64,000 bases of DNA from an uncultured Clostridia bacterium. GTDB lineage: Bacteria; Bacillota; Clostridia; TANB77; CAG-508. The stretch spans positions 6,546 through 70,545 of the forward strand of contig CAPPGO010000010.1 in assembly GCA_948678575.1 (NCBI GenBank). The letters are read 5' to 3'. The notes under the pieces are model-generated. The model was not told where the DNA came from and made no database searches. It saw only the letters and a list, made by a program, of their open reading frames with translations. The position numbers and the translations under genes are program-made. This document shows positions 16,441 through 25,814 of the stretch, in pieces. Within the stretch, counting starts at the first letter, position 1, and each line of letters opens with the position of its first letter.

Positions 16441-16541
16441 AGTTAAAAAAAGTCAACTTAAATTGTTAAAAAAAATTTACCAAGACTATTGACATATAAA
16501 AAAAGATAAATTATAATGTGAGTGGTTAAGAAAAATTTACC
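16441..16541 (+). promoter_or_regulatory. Repressor operators flanking the early promoter
   Basis: Copies of a GGTTAANAAAAATTNACC-like palindrome lie at 16464-16481 and 16524-16541, with a weaker one at 16441-16458. Between the two good copies lies a consensus promoter, TTGACA (16489-16494), 17-bp spacer, TATAAT (16512-16517). A further copy lies at 16779-16796. This is the classic divergent lysis-lysogeny control region. Confidence 0.8.
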
Positions 16542-16560
16542 AATAAGGAGGTGTATAAAA

Positions 16561-16776
16561 ATGGAAATTAATATGGGAGCTTTTAAAACTTTATTAAGAG
16601 AAAAATTCAACAATAATCAGTCTGAGATGTCAAAGTCTTTAGGGATAAACAGACATCAATTGAATATGATATTAACTCATAATGGGAAAAATGCGGGTAA
16701 AAAAGTTATTGGAGCTATTATTAGATATTGTGATACTAATAATTATAACTTTAGAGATTATATTTTTTTAACTTAA
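16561..16776 (+). CDS. Cro-like HTH protein
   Basis: The first gene of the early operon, with ATG at 16561 after AAGGAGGTG. The 71-aa protein has an HTH core (NQSEMSKSLGINRHQLNMIL) and little else, as expected for Cro-type regulators. It lies between two operator copies (16524 and 16779) and would compete with the repressor. The longer in-frame upstream start would overlap the operator and is unlikely. Confidence 0.75.
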   Translation: MEINMGAFKTLLREKFNNNQSEMSKSLGINRHQLNMILTHNGKNAGKKVIGAIIRYCDTNNYNFRDYIFLT

Positions 16777-16778
16777 AT

Positions 16779-16796
16779 GGTTAAAAAAAATTAACC
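16779..16796 (+). promoter_or_regulatory. Third strong operator copy, perfect palindrome
   Basis: GGTTAAAAAAAATTAACC, six-base arms around six A residues. It lies just after the Cro-like stop and before the next ribosome site. Confidence 0.7.
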
Positions 16797-16819
16797 CTTA
16801 TGAACAGGAGGAGAGTTAA

Positions 16820-17081
16820 ATGAGAGAAACAAAAAAAAGTAAATGCCTTGTTTGAATTAGAATCCGCAGAGTCGAATTTATCGGATGACATACAAGCTTT
16901 AGCATACTTGCAGGATGAGTATTTTTCAAAAGATAGAATTAGTGACAATTTTAAATACTCATATTTTGAAATACAAAATGCAATTCAAACATTGCTAAAA
17001 TCAATGATTTATAACAGAGATAAAATGTTAAAAGCTACAGAAGAAAGTTATGTAGAATTAAAGAAAAGAAAGGAGTTGTAG
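16820..17081 (+). CDS. Small early phage protein, frame broken at an A8 tract
   Basis: An ATG at 16820 follows AGGAGGAG, but its frame ends at 16855. The long frame (FELESAESNLSDDIQALAYL onward, about 76 aa) is entered if one A of the A8 run 16831-16838 is removed, giving MRETKKVNALFELE. Without that, translation could restart at a TTG at 16848 that overlaps the short ORF stop. The tract does not resemble the CGG sites elsewhere, so a homopolymer indel, transcriptional slippage or reinitiation are all possible. The protein is helical and of unknown function. Confidence 0.55.
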
Positions 17082-17086
17082 ATTAA

Positions 17087-17863
17087 ATGAAAGATTTACA
17101 GTTAATTAAATCGAGTAAATTTGGAGCAGTAGAATGCGATATTTACTCAAATGAAAAAGAAATGTTTATGACAACAGAACAATTGACAAATTGTTTAGGA
17201 TATGCAGATAGAAAATCAGTTAGCAAAATAGTTGAAAGAAATAAATACTTGAAAAATGAAGAATTTTCAGCTGTCGTCAAAATGTCGACACCTTCAGGAG
17301 AACAAGATGTTAGAGTATTTACAGAAGACGGGATATATGAAGTAACAATGTTAGCAAAAACAGAAAAAGCGAAAGAATTTAGAGCCTTTATAAGAAAGTT
17401 ACTTAAATCATTGAGAAAAGGTGAAGCGAAAATAATTAAACCAACAAATGAGCAACTTGAACTATTACAGATAAAAAAACAAAATGCAGAAGCTAGATTA
17501 AAAAATGCAAAAGTAAGAGAAGCTAAGTTTTTACTAGAAGCAGTTGATAAATATAAGAATGTATTAGCAAAACAAAGTGTTGAACTATTAACAATAAATG
17601 CTCTGGAAGTAATAAATGGGAAAAACACAATAGAGAAACCTAAATTACCAGATATAAAATATTATAGTGCAACAGAAGTTGGAAAAATGTTTAATTGTAG
17701 TTCTAAAGTAATTGGACAATTGGCAAATGCTAATAATCTAAAAACAGATGATTATGGAAAAATGGTATTAAGTAAGTCAAAATATGGACCAAAACAGTGT
17801 CCAACTTTTATCTATAATGATAAGGCAATAGCTAAATTTAAAGAAATAATAGGAGAAAAGTAA
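17087..17863 (+). CDS. BRO-N domain antirepressor-like protein
   Basis: The 258-aa protein has an N-terminal BRO-N region (about residues 10-110: MFMTTEQLTNCLGYADRKSVSKIVERN and FTEDGIYEVTMLAKTEKAKEFRAFIRKLL), the fold of many phage antirepressors. A charged helical linker follows, then a C-terminal module (YYSATEVGKMFNCSSKVIGQLANAN) that looks like a second DNA-binding helix pair. Its place just after the Cro-like gene fits a role in lysis control. The precise target is not known. Confidence 0.8.
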   Translation: MKDLQLIKSSKFGAVECDIYSNEKEMFMTTEQLTNCLGYADRKSVSKIVERNKYLKNEEFSAVVKMSTPSGEQDVRVFTEDGIYEVTMLAKTEKAKEFRAFIRKLLKSLRKGEAKIIKPTNEQLELLQIKKQNAEARLKNAKVREAKFLLEAVDKYKNVLAKQSVELLTINALEVINGKNTIEKPKLPDIKYYSATEVGKMFNCSSKVIGQLANANNLKTDDYGKMVLSKSKYGPKQCPTFIYNDKAIAKFKEIIGEK

Positions 17864-17865
17864 AA

Positions 17866-18090
17866 ATGTTTTATTTAAAAAAGAAAGTTAATGGTGATGT
17901 TGAACTAAAAATAGATTTATATGATGATGAAATTTATACAATCTGTCCTAAATGCGGAAAAGAACTACAAGTCGGTAATGAAACGCTAGCAGGAGTTTTA
18001 AAGGATTGCGATTTAGCAAGTACATCATTGTATTGCGAAGAATGTTCAAAAAATATAAATAAAAATGCGGAAGTCACACAAAAATCTTAG
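17866..18090 (+). CDS. Small zinc-ribbon phage protein (74 aa)
   Basis: Two cysteine pairs (CPKCGKE and CEECSKN) separated by about 30 residues suggest a zinc ribbon. The start lies two bases after the preceding stop, in the early operon. I do not recognise a named family; nucleic-acid binding is possible. Confidence 0.65.
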   Translation: MFYLKKKVNGDVELKIDLYDDEIYTICPKCGKELQVGNETLAGVLKDCDLASTSLYCEECSKNINKNAEVTQKS

Positions 18091-18101
18091 GAGGAAATTA
18101 T

Positions 18102-18353
18102 ATGAAAGAAAAGAAATCAACAGTTACTTTTAATGAACTGCCTGACACAATAACACCTTTAGAATATGCAGATTGGAGAGGGATAGGAGAAAACAAAGCT
18201 AGAGAGATTTTTAATAGTAAAGGTTTTCCAAGAATTAAAGGTACTGGAGTTAAACAAGTTGCTGATAAAAGAGCAGTTTTGTTATTTGAATTAGGCTTAC
18301 AAGAGGAAGACAAGACAGAAGTTCTAAAAGAAATGGCAAGACAGATAATTTAG
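18102..18353 (+). CDS. Small DNA-binding-like phage protein (83 aa)
   Basis: It starts after TAGGAGG. The stretch ITPLEYADWRGIGENKAREIFNSKGFPRIKGTG resembles the winged-helix excisionase-like or phage helix-turn-helix proteins that read 'position-specific' short sites. Given the early operon position an excisionase or regulatory role is plausible but not shown. Confidence 0.6.
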   Translation: MKEKKSTVTFNELPDTITPLEYADWRGIGENKAREIFNSKGFPRIKGTGVKQVADKRAVLLFELGLQEEDKTEVLKEMARQII

Positions 18354-18365
18354 GAGGATAAACAA

Positions 18366-18494
18366 ATGATAAAGGAATTAAAAGAAGAAATAAAATTTAC
18401 AATAGAACATCCAATATTAGTATTAGGATTTATAGGTTTATTTAGTGGATTTATACCAGCTATGTTAGTAGCTGTTGTAGATAAAATTTTTTAA
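18366..18494 (+). CDS. Small single-helix membrane protein (42 aa)
   Basis: ATG at 18366 follows a TAGGAGG site placed at the preceding gene's stop. The peptide has a charged start (MIKELKEEIKF) and one long hydrophobic segment (about residues 17-37). It is conserved in operon position by its own ribosome site but has no recognised family. A role at the membrane is inferred from the helix. Confidence 0.6.
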   Translation: MIKELKEEIKFTIEHPILVLGFIGLFSGFIPAMLVAVVDKIF

Positions 18495-18511
18495 GAAAGG
18501 AGAGAAATAGT

Positions 18512-18718
18512 ATGTTTAAAAAACAAGAAGAACTATTGCGAAAGCGTAATAATAAAAGATTAGAACAGCAATTTGAAAATGAAGACCTTGCAAAAGAAAT
18601 ACTTTATTATTCAAAAGACAAGCCAGAATTTGAGCAAAACGAAAGAAGAAAGTTCTTAAACAGAAGATTAGAACAAAGAAAAGACTTATACATCTACCCT
18701 GAGAAAGTCGTTGTATAA
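18512..18718 (+). CDS. Small charged helical phage protein (68 aa)
   Basis: Starts after AAAGGAG. The sequence is nearly all charged or polar helix (EELLRKRNNKRLEQQFENEDLA, then ERRKFLNRRLEQRKDL). No family recognised. It ends the first early gene group; a hairpin follows. Confidence 0.55.
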   Translation: MFKKQEELLRKRNNKRLEQQFENEDLAKEILYYSKDKPEFEQNERRKFLNRRLEQRKDLYIYPEKVVV

Positions 18719-18730
18719 GTCATCTCAAAA

Positions 18731-18771
18731 AACTTTGATATATAAATATCACTTTTATTATATCAAAGTTT
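18731..18771 (+). terminator. Hairpin between early gene groups
   Basis: AACTTTGATATA/TATATCAAAGTT arms form a stem with an AT-rich loop; no clear T-run follows, so it may be an attenuator or processing site. Confidence 0.45.
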
Positions 18772-18805
18772 ATAAGAAAAATCAAATTTAGGAGGATTTT
18801 ATAAA

Positions 18806-19237
18806 ATGAAAGAATTAGAAAAAGCATTTATTGATTTAGGAAGAATAGCAGATGCTATGGAAAAAAGAAATGATTTATTAGAAAGGTTATTACCTAAAGT
18901 TCAAGAAACAACGGATGCAGATATGAAAGTTGTTCAAGATACATCGACTTTAGCACAACAAAGTGTAGCTACTACACCAGTTCAAGCTCCCCAACCAATT
19001 CAACCTGTACAAGCTCCTGTAGCACCAGCTCCTACAGCAATACCTGTAACAAATACAGTTCAAAATTATACTCAAGAACAGTTATCAGTTGCAATGGCTC
19101 GTGGGCTAGATATGGGCTTAATGGAGCCAGTTCAAAATATTATACATAGCTTTGGAGTTGATTGCTTAATGCAAATAGCACCAGAAAATTATGGAGCTCT
19201 AGCCTTAAAACTTAAAGAGATAGGAATTGATGTGTAA
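18806..19237 (+). CDS. Phage protein with proline-rich linker (143 aa)
   Basis: Starts after TAGGAGG. A charged N-terminal helix (about 1-30) is followed by a Gln/Pro/Ala-rich linker (about 55-85) and a C-terminal region (YTQEQLSVAMARGLDMGL). The stop overlaps the start of the DUF2800 gene by one base. Genes in this position sit in the recombination-replication block of related phages. No named function. Confidence 0.55.
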   Translation: MKELEKAFIDLGRIADAMEKRNDLLERLLPKVQETTDADMKVVQDTSTLAQQSVATTPVQAPQPIQPVQAPVAPAPTAIPVTNTVQNYTQEQLSVAMARGLDMGLMEPVQNIIHSFGVDCLMQIAPENYGALALKLKEIGIDV

Positions 19238-20454
19238 TGCCTAGTACAGATAAGGACCACGCATTACTAAGTGCTAGTGGCTCTCATAAATGGCTTATTT
19301 GTCCACCTTCTGCAAGGCTAGAAGAAGGTTTTGAAAATAAGACAAGTGATTATATGGCAGAGGGTACACTAGCTCATGCAATTGCAGAATTAAAAGTGAG
19401 AAATTATTTCCTTGAGCCTATGGGTAAGAGAAAATTTAATAGTGAAATGAAAAAATTACAAAAAAGTGATCTTTATAATGAAGAGATGCAGGGATATACA
19501 GATATATATTTAGACTATATAAAAGAGTTAGCACTTAAATCAAATGTAAAACCTAATGTTGCAGTAGAATTAAAAATTGATTATAGCAAATATGCTAACG
19601 AAGGTTTTGGAACAGCGGATTGCCTAATGGTTATGGGGAATGAATTACACATTATCGATTTTAAATATGGTAAAGGCGTATCAGTATCTGCTGAGGACAA
19701 TCCACAATTAAAGTTATATGCTTTAGGAGCTTTAGAGAAATACAAAATCGTATATCCTATTATGCACATATATCTTCATATAGTACAACCTAGATTAAGC
19801 AACATATCAAGCTATACTTTATTAAGAGCTGAACTCGAACAGTGGGGCAATGCTGTTGTAATTCCCGCGGCTAATAAGGCTTATATGGGACTCGGTGAAT
19901 TTGTACCAGGAGAACATTGCAGATTTTGCAAAGCAAAAGGATGTTGTAGTGCTAGGGCAACAAAGAACCTAAGAGCAATAGAAGATTTTAAGCCAGTAGA
20001 TTATGACAAAAAAGAGCAACATACAGATTTATCTTCGATAGCAAAAAGCATAATAGATAGTAGCGAATTAGGAACTATATTAAGCCAAATATCTGATGTA
20101 GATAGTTGGATTAAGGATTTAAAGGCTTATGCCTTAGATAGCATTTTAAAAGGTAACGAGATTAAAGGTTGGAAAGCAGTTGAGGGTAAAAGCAATAGAG
20201 TAATAACAGATATAGACAAAGCTTTTGAAGTGATAAAGGATTATGGCATAGACGAGGCTTTATTGTTTGAAAGAAAACCTTTAGGAATTACAGAACTAGA
20301 AAAATTGTTAACTAAGAAAACTTTTAATGATTTAATAGGCGATTTTATTGAAAAGCCAAAAGGAGCTCCGACTTTAGCTCCAATATCTGATAAGAGAGAA
20401 AGTTATAAATTAAGTAGTGCAAAAGAAGATTTTGCAGAAAGTGAGGATAAATAA
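19237..20454 (+). CDS. DUF2800 protein, Cas4/RecB-like nuclease fold
   Basis: The 405-aa protein begins with the DUF2800 pattern (LLSASGSHKWLICPPSARLE, AEGTLAHAIAELK). It holds nuclease-type residues (GTADCLMVMGNELHIIDFKYGKGV) and a C-terminal cysteine cluster (CRFCKAKGCC), as in Cas4-like PD-(D/E)XK enzymes with an iron-sulphur cluster. It is followed directly by the DUF2815 gene and the polymerase, a standard replication/recombination set. The exonuclease role is known for the fold and inferred here. Confidence 0.88.
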   Translation: MPSTDKDHALLSASGSHKWLICPPSARLEEGFENKTSDYMAEGTLAHAIAELKVRNYFLEPMGKRKFNSEMKKLQKSDLYNEEMQGYTDIYLDYIKELALKSNVKPNVAVELKIDYSKYANEGFGTADCLMVMGNELHIIDFKYGKGVSVSAEDNPQLKLYALGALEKYKIVYPIMHIYLHIVQPRLSNISSYTLLRAELEQWGNAVVIPAANKAYMGLGEFVPGEHCRFCKAKGCCSARATKNLRAIEDFKPVDYDKKEQHTDLSSIAKSIIDSSELGTILSQISDVDSWIKDLKAYALDSILKGNEIKGWKAVEGKSNRVITDIDKAFEVIKDYGIDEALLFERKPLGITELEKLLTKKTFNDLIGDFIEKPKGAPTLAPISDKRESYKLSSAKEDFAESEDK

Positions 20455-20456
20455 TT

Positions 20457-21158
20457 ATGGAAAAAGTAGTAACAGGTAAAGTTAGATTTAGTTATGTGAG
20501 TGTTTTTGAACCTCGTTCAGTAGAAGGTGGGGAGGCAAAGTATTCTATAACTTTGTTAATTCCAAAATCAGATACAGACACTTATAACAAAATAATCAAC
20601 TTAATGAATAAGACTTTAAATGAAGCTGTTGCAGATGTATTTAAAGGTGTTATGCCAACAAACCCAAGATTTCCAATTTACGATGGAGATGGACTAAGAC
20701 CTAGTGGCGAACCTTTTGGAGATGAATGTAGAGGATGCTGGGTAATTACAGCAAATTCTAAGGAGAAACCTGAGGTCGTAGATGCCGGGTGTAATCCAAT
20801 TATGAGTAAAAGTGATTTTTACTCAGGATGCTATGGTAGAGCTTCAATAGTTTTTTATGCTTACAATACAAGTGGAAATAAGGGGGTAGGCTGTGGACTT
20901 AATAATCTTCAAAAATTAGAAGATGGACAACCTTTATCTGGTAGAAGCACAGCGGCAGAAGATTTTGGAGGAAGTAGTGCGTATAGTGCGCCAGCAAGTC
21001 CTATGGCACCTGCTACTCCATATGCTCAAGGAATACCTGGATATAACCCAGCACCAGTAAACCCAATTCCAGTACAACCTCAGGCTCCAGCTTATACTGG
21101 GCAAGTAAATCCAATAACAGGTCAGCCAATTGTGAATAATATCTATGGGGTGAACTAA
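20457..21158 (+). CDS. DUF2815 protein, likely single-strand DNA-binding
   Basis: The 233-aa protein has a conserved N-terminal part (VTGKVRFSYVSVFEPRSVEGG, then SITLLIPKSDTDTY) and a low-complexity Pro/Ala/Gln-rich tail of about 60 residues, the build of phage DUF2815 proteins thought to bind single-stranded DNA. It lies between the DUF2800 nuclease and the polymerase. The stop shares a base with the next start. Confidence 0.85.
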   Translation: MEKVVTGKVRFSYVSVFEPRSVEGGEAKYSITLLIPKSDTDTYNKIINLMNKTLNEAVADVFKGVMPTNPRFPIYDGDGLRPSGEPFGDECRGCWVITANSKEKPEVVDAGCNPIMSKSDFYSGCYGRASIVFYAYNTSGNKGVGCGLNNLQKLEDGQPLSGRSTAAEDFGGSSAYSAPASPMAPATPYAQGIPGYNPAPVNPIPVQPQAPAYTGQVNPITGQPIVNNIYGVN

Positions 21159-23123
21159 TGCGAGAGTTGGATATTGATATTGAAACTTTTAGCAGTGTAG
21201 ACCTTAAAACCTGTGGACTGTATAAATACGTACAGTCTCCTGATTTTGAAATTCTATTATTTGCTTATAGTTTTGATAGAGAAGATGTTAAAATAATAGA
21301 TTTAGCACAAGGAGAGCAGTTGCCAGAGGAGTTAGTAGCTGCTCTTTCTGATAAAAATATAAAAAAGATAGCACATAATGCAGCTTTTGAGTGGTACTGC
21401 TTAAATAAATTTTGGAAAAGTCCTATTGAACAATGGACCTGTACGATGGTAAAAGCCTTATATTGTGGATATCCTGCAAGTTTATCAGCAGTTGGAAATG
21501 CATTAGGTCTTGCAGAAGATAAGAAAAAACTAGCAACAGGTAGGACTCTTATAAGAAAATTCTGTGTTCCGTGTAAACCTACTAAGAAAAATGGTGGTAG
21601 ACTAAGAAATTTACCAAAGCACGAACCTGAACAATGGGAACTTTTTAAAACATACTGTAAGCAAGATGTTGTAACTGAAAAAGAAATTAAAAAGCAATTA
21701 GACAGAATAGAATTTCCACAATTTGAACAAGAAATGTGGATAATAGATCAGCTTATGAATGCTTATGGCGTGCAAATTGATACTAAACTTGTTGAAGGAG
21801 CTTTGTATATAGACGAGACTAGAACCAATGAGCTAATAATTGAAGCTATACAAATTAGTAATTTAGGCAATCCAAAATCAGTAGCCCAGCTTAAAGAATG
21901 GATTTTAGAGACAACTGGTGAAGAAGTAACAAGCCTAAATAAATCTGATGTACCAGAGCTTATTGAAAATACTGACTCAGAACAAGTTAAAAGAATGCTT
22001 GTGATTAGGCAAGAACTTTCAAAAACAAGTACTAAAAAATATGTAGCTATGCGTAATGCTGTTGGTACTGATAATCGAGTTAGAGGACTATTGCAATTTT
22101 ATGGAGCTAATAGAACAGGTAGATGGGCTGGTAGATTAGTACAAGTACAAAATTTACCAAGAAACTATTTAAAGACACTCGATTTAGCACGAAAATTGGT
22201 TAAAAACAAAAATATAAATGCTCTTAAACTGATTTATCGGAAATGTACCAGATACAATTTCTCAGTTAATTAGAACAGCTTTTATAGCACCAGAGGGCAA
22301 AGAGTTTGTCGTAGCTGATTTTTCAGCTATCGAGGCAAGAGTTATAAGCTGGCTTGCAGGCGAGCAGTGGAGACTAGATGTTTTTAAAACTCATGGCCAA
22401 ATATATGAAGCATCAGCTAGTCAGATGTTTGGGGTACCAATCGACAGAATTAAAAAAGGTAATCCTGAATACGCATTAAGGCAAAAAGGAAAAGTAGCAG
22501 AGCTGGCCTTAGGTTATCAAGGAAGCTCAGGAGCTTTAATTCAAATGGGTGCCTTAGATATGGGGTTATCAGAAGAAGAACTACCAGAAATTGTAGAAAG
22601 ATGGCGTAGTGCCAATAGAAGAATTGTAGATTTATGGCATACAATACAACTTTGTGCGATAAAGGCTATAAGTACTGGAACAACACAGGCGATGCAAAAA
22701 GGCATTTCCTTTAATGTCGAAAATGGAAATTTAGTAGTAACTTTGCCATCAAAAAGAAAGCTATTTTATATTAGACCAGAGCTTATTACTAATAGTTTTG
22801 GTAGTCAAGCTATTGCATATATGGGACAAAATCAGAAAAATAATAAATGGGAAAAGATACCTACTTATGGAGGAAAACTAACAGAAAACATAGTTCAAGC
22901 TATCGCAAGAGACTGTTTAGCTGAAAGCATCAAGAATTTAGTAAAAATAGGATACACACCAGTTTTTCATATACATGATGAGGTAATTTGTGAAGTGCCT
23001 AAAAATAGTGATTATTTTACACTTGAAAGAGCTATCGAAACAATGTGCTTACCTATTAGTTGGGCAGAAGGATTACCACTTAATGCAGATGGCTTTAAAT
23101 CTGATTATTATAAGAAAGAATAG
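21158..23123 (+). CDS. Phage family A DNA polymerase, +1 frame shift at CGG
   Basis: The N-terminal part is a 3'-5' exonuclease (DIETFSS with the DxE pair; AHNAAFEWY). Codon 361 is CGG at 22238-22240 after LKLIY; frame 0 then ends at 22273. Skipping the C gives Gly and LKLIYGNVPDTISQLIRTAF, the expected continuation, then motif A (ADFSAIEARV), finger-domain residues and motif C (IHDEV). The restored protein is 654 aa. All catalytic motifs downstream of the shift depend on it. The break is a single extra C at a codon boundary, as in seven other genes of this window. Confidence 0.88.
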
Positions 23124-23134
23124 AGGTCAGAAAT

Positions 23135-25528
23135 ATGAAGTTCGACAGAATTATAAAAATAACAACTGGTCAGAATAGGAAATCTACTAATTGGATAGTG
23201 CAAAGTTTAAAATGGTCAGACTTTGTATTGAAAATTAGCAAACCTACACGAACAGAAGAAACGATAGAAGAATTTTTACAATATAATAAATCAAAACAGA
23301 CAGAACTAAAAGACGTTGGAGGCTTTGTTGCAGGAACAATCAAAGATGGACATCGTAAATCCGAAAACATAGTTGATAGATGTATTGTTGCCTTAGACGC
23401 GGACAATATTGAAGCAGGAAAAACAGACGAAGTACTAAAAAAAGTATCTGCTTTAGGATGCGCTTATGCAATTTATTCAACTAGAAAGCATACAGCGTAT
23501 AAGCCAAGACTTAGAATTTTAATACCATTGGATACAGATGTTACAGCAGATAAATACGAAGCTATAGCTAGAAAAATAGCAAGCTTAATTGATATGCAGA
23601 TTATGGATAGCTCAACTTTTGAAGCATCAAGGCTTATGTTTTGGCCAAGCTGTAGTAAAGATAGTGATTTTAAATTCGTATATGAAGACAAACCCTTTGC
23701 AAATGCTGAGGGGATATTAGGACTTTATAAGAATTGGAAAGATGTAAACGAATGGCCTAAACTTGTAAACGAAAGTGAAATTGTAAAAAAAGAGGTGTCA
23801 AAACAAAAAGATCCTCTTGAAAAAGAAAATATCATTGGTGCTTTTTGTAGAGTTTATGATATTCCAGCTGTTATCGACAAGTACTTATCAGATGTATATG
23901 TACCAGGAGACTTTGCAGATAAATATACTTATGTAAAAGGTTCTGTTGCAAATGGAGCTACTATATATGGTGATGGTAAATGGATATACAGTTATCATGC
24001 AACAGATCCAGCAAGTAGAACTCTTTGCAATTCGTTTGATTTAGTAAGAATACATAAATTTAGAGATTTAGACGATGAAGCAAAAGAAGGAACACCAGCA
24101 AACAGGCTACCAAGTTTTTCAGCAATGTGTAAGTTAGCTTTAGAAGATAAGGAAGTCGCGCTTGAGCACGAAAAAACAAAACTAAGTATAGCAAAGAGCG
24201 ATTTTGAGCAAAGCCTTGATACTGCCGATGGGCTAGAAAATGATAATATTGCTTGGAGACTTGAAAAGTTAATCAGAAATGCAAATACTGGTTTAATTGA
24301 TAAGTCAATAACAAATGCAGTAACTATTCTCAGTAACGATACTAGTTTAAAAGCAAATATGATATTTGATAGGTTTTCAAATAGATTTCTGGTTAGTCAA
24401 ATGTTGCCTTGGGATAGACCAGGAATGGTATACCCAAGACTGTGGGGCGATAGCGACGATGCAGAGCTTAGATGGTATTTAGAGAAAAATTATGACAAGT
24501 TTAAAGGCAAGGATATGATAAATGATGCTTTGTTAATAATGAAGAACAGAAATTCAATAAATGTAGCAAAACAATTCTTTGAAAACTTACCAGAGCACGA
24601 TGGAACTGAACGACTAGATACATTATTTATAGATTACTTAGGGGCAGAGGACACGCCTTATACAAGAGCTACAACAAGAAAAATCTTTGTTGCAGCAGTT
24701 GCAAGAGTCGTAACTGAAAGACCTATAAAATTTGATAATATGCTTATCTTAACTGGTCCTCAGGGAATAGGAAAATCAACGATACTAAGCAAAATGGCTG
24801 AAGACTGGTTCACAGACAATATTGTTGACTTTGGAAACAAAGACACTTTACTTATTTTGCAAAACTGCATAATTGCAGAAATCGCAGAGCTTCAAAGTTT
24901 TAAAAAAGCTGATGTAAATACCTTAAAAATGTTCTTAGGGCAGCAAACTGATAAATTTAGAGCCCCTTACGAAAGAAGAGAAGAAGAACACCCAAGACAC
25001 TGTGTGTTCTTTGGAACAACAAACGATAGAGAGTTTTTAAGAGACAGCACAGGAAATAGACGATACTGGCCAATAGAGTGTGGTTTAGTAGAACCTAAGA
25101 AAGATGTATTTAAAGACCTTGATAACGAACGAGAGCAAATCTGGGCGGAGGCAATGAAGTTATTTAAAAAGGGCGAAAAATTATATTTAGACAGTAAATT
25201 AGAAGCGGAGGCAAAGAAGCAACAAAAAGAAAGACTTGAAGAAGACCCTTGGGAAAGTGCGATATTAGATTATTTAGAACAATTTATACACGAGGATTGG
25301 TACGAAAAAGGTTTAGATGCATCAGGAAGGCTTGTTCAAAGAGATAGAGTAAGTGTTTCAGAAATATTAAAAGAGTGTCTGGATATACCTGTTAAACAAC
25401 AAGATAGGCAGTCAAGAAATAGAGTTTTAGGCATTATGTTTAAGCAAGAAGACTGGAACTACAAAAAGTGTATAAGATTTGGCAAAAAAATCTCAACAGG
25501 CTTCCAGCGCAATGAAAGTAGCGTGTAG
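23135..25528 (+). CDS. VapE-family primase-helicase
   Basis: The 797-aa protein has an N-terminal primase-like region (CIVALDADNIEAGKTD, and STRKHTAYKPRLRILIPL) and a C-terminal helicase domain with Walker A GPQGIGKSTILSKM and downstream IAEIAELQSF and FFGTTNDREFLRD motifs of virulence-associated E proteins. Such proteins start and unwind phage DNA replication with the adjacent polymerase. The longest single frame of the prophage, it contains no in-frame CGG. A repeat-rich, non-coding stretch follows that may be the origin. Confidence 0.9.
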   Translation: MKFDRIIKITTGQNRKSTNWIVQSLKWSDFVLKISKPTRTEETIEEFLQYNKSKQTELKDVGGFVAGTIKDGHRKSENIVDRCIVALDADNIEAGKTDEVLKKVSALGCAYAIYSTRKHTAYKPRLRILIPLDTDVTADKYEAIARKIASLIDMQIMDSSTFEASRLMFWPSCSKDSDFKFVYEDKPFANAEGILGLYKNWKDVNEWPKLVNESEIVKKEVSKQKDPLEKENIIGAFCRVYDIPAVIDKYLSDVYVPGDFADKYTYVKGSVANGATIYGDGKWIYSYHATDPASRTLCNSFDLVRIHKFRDLDDEAKEGTPANRLPSFSAMCKLALEDKEVALEHEKTKLSIAKSDFEQSLDTADGLENDNIAWRLEKLIRNANTGLIDKSITNAVTILSNDTSLKANMIFDRFSNRFLVSQMLPWDRPGMVYPRLWGDSDDAELRWYLEKNYDKFKGKDMINDALLIMKNRNSINVAKQFFENLPEHDGTERLDTLFIDYLGAEDTPYTRATTRKIFVAAVARVVTERPIKFDNMLILTGPQGIGKSTILSKMAEDWFTDNIVDFGNKDTLLILQNCIIAEIAELQSFKKADVNTLKMFLGQQTDKFRAPYERREEEHPRHCVFFGTTNDREFLRDSTGNRRYWPIECGLVEPKKDVFKDLDNEREQIWAEAMKLFKKGEKLYLDSKLEAEAKKQQKERLEEDPWESAILDYLEQFIHEDWYEKGLDASGRLVQRDRVSVSEILKECLDIPVKQQDRQSRNRVLGIMFKQEDWNYKKCIRFGKKISTGFQRNESSV

Positions 25529-25814
25529 TTGTATTCAAGAACTACAAATCAAAAATAGCAACTACAAGAAACACAATTTGTAGTTGTGTAGTTCGGATGT
25601 AGTTAACTGTAACTACAAATATGAACTTACGGCGAGAACTGATATAGCGATTTTGTAGTTTCGTAGTTATAAATATTATATTAATAATTATAAATAGGTA
25701 ATATAGAGAGATTAGGCACATGTGCACGCACCTAACGTGTCATATATGACATGTATATACGCGCGCAGGTAGAGTCATACTACAAAAAATAAAAAAATTG
25801 GAGATATGTAGAAA
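25525..25814 (+). other. Candidate phage replication origin (iteron-like region)
   Basis: Nine copies of GTAGTT or its complement lie within 25525-25668 (GTAGTT at 25525, 25580, 25588, 25599, 25655, 25663; AACTAC at 25540, 25560, 25611), including the palindrome GTAGTTAACTGTAACTAC. Further palindromes GCACATGTGC and GTCATATATGAC and an isolated GC-rich CGCGCGC follow up to 25766. There is no ORF. The site follows the primase-helicase gene, where origins often lie. Confidence 0.55.

Noticed and set aside
25741..25770. Horizontal insertion in the GC-rich patch CGCGCGC
   Set aside because: The patch is only about 30 bp long, with no ORF or terminal repeats; a part of the origin-like region is simpler.
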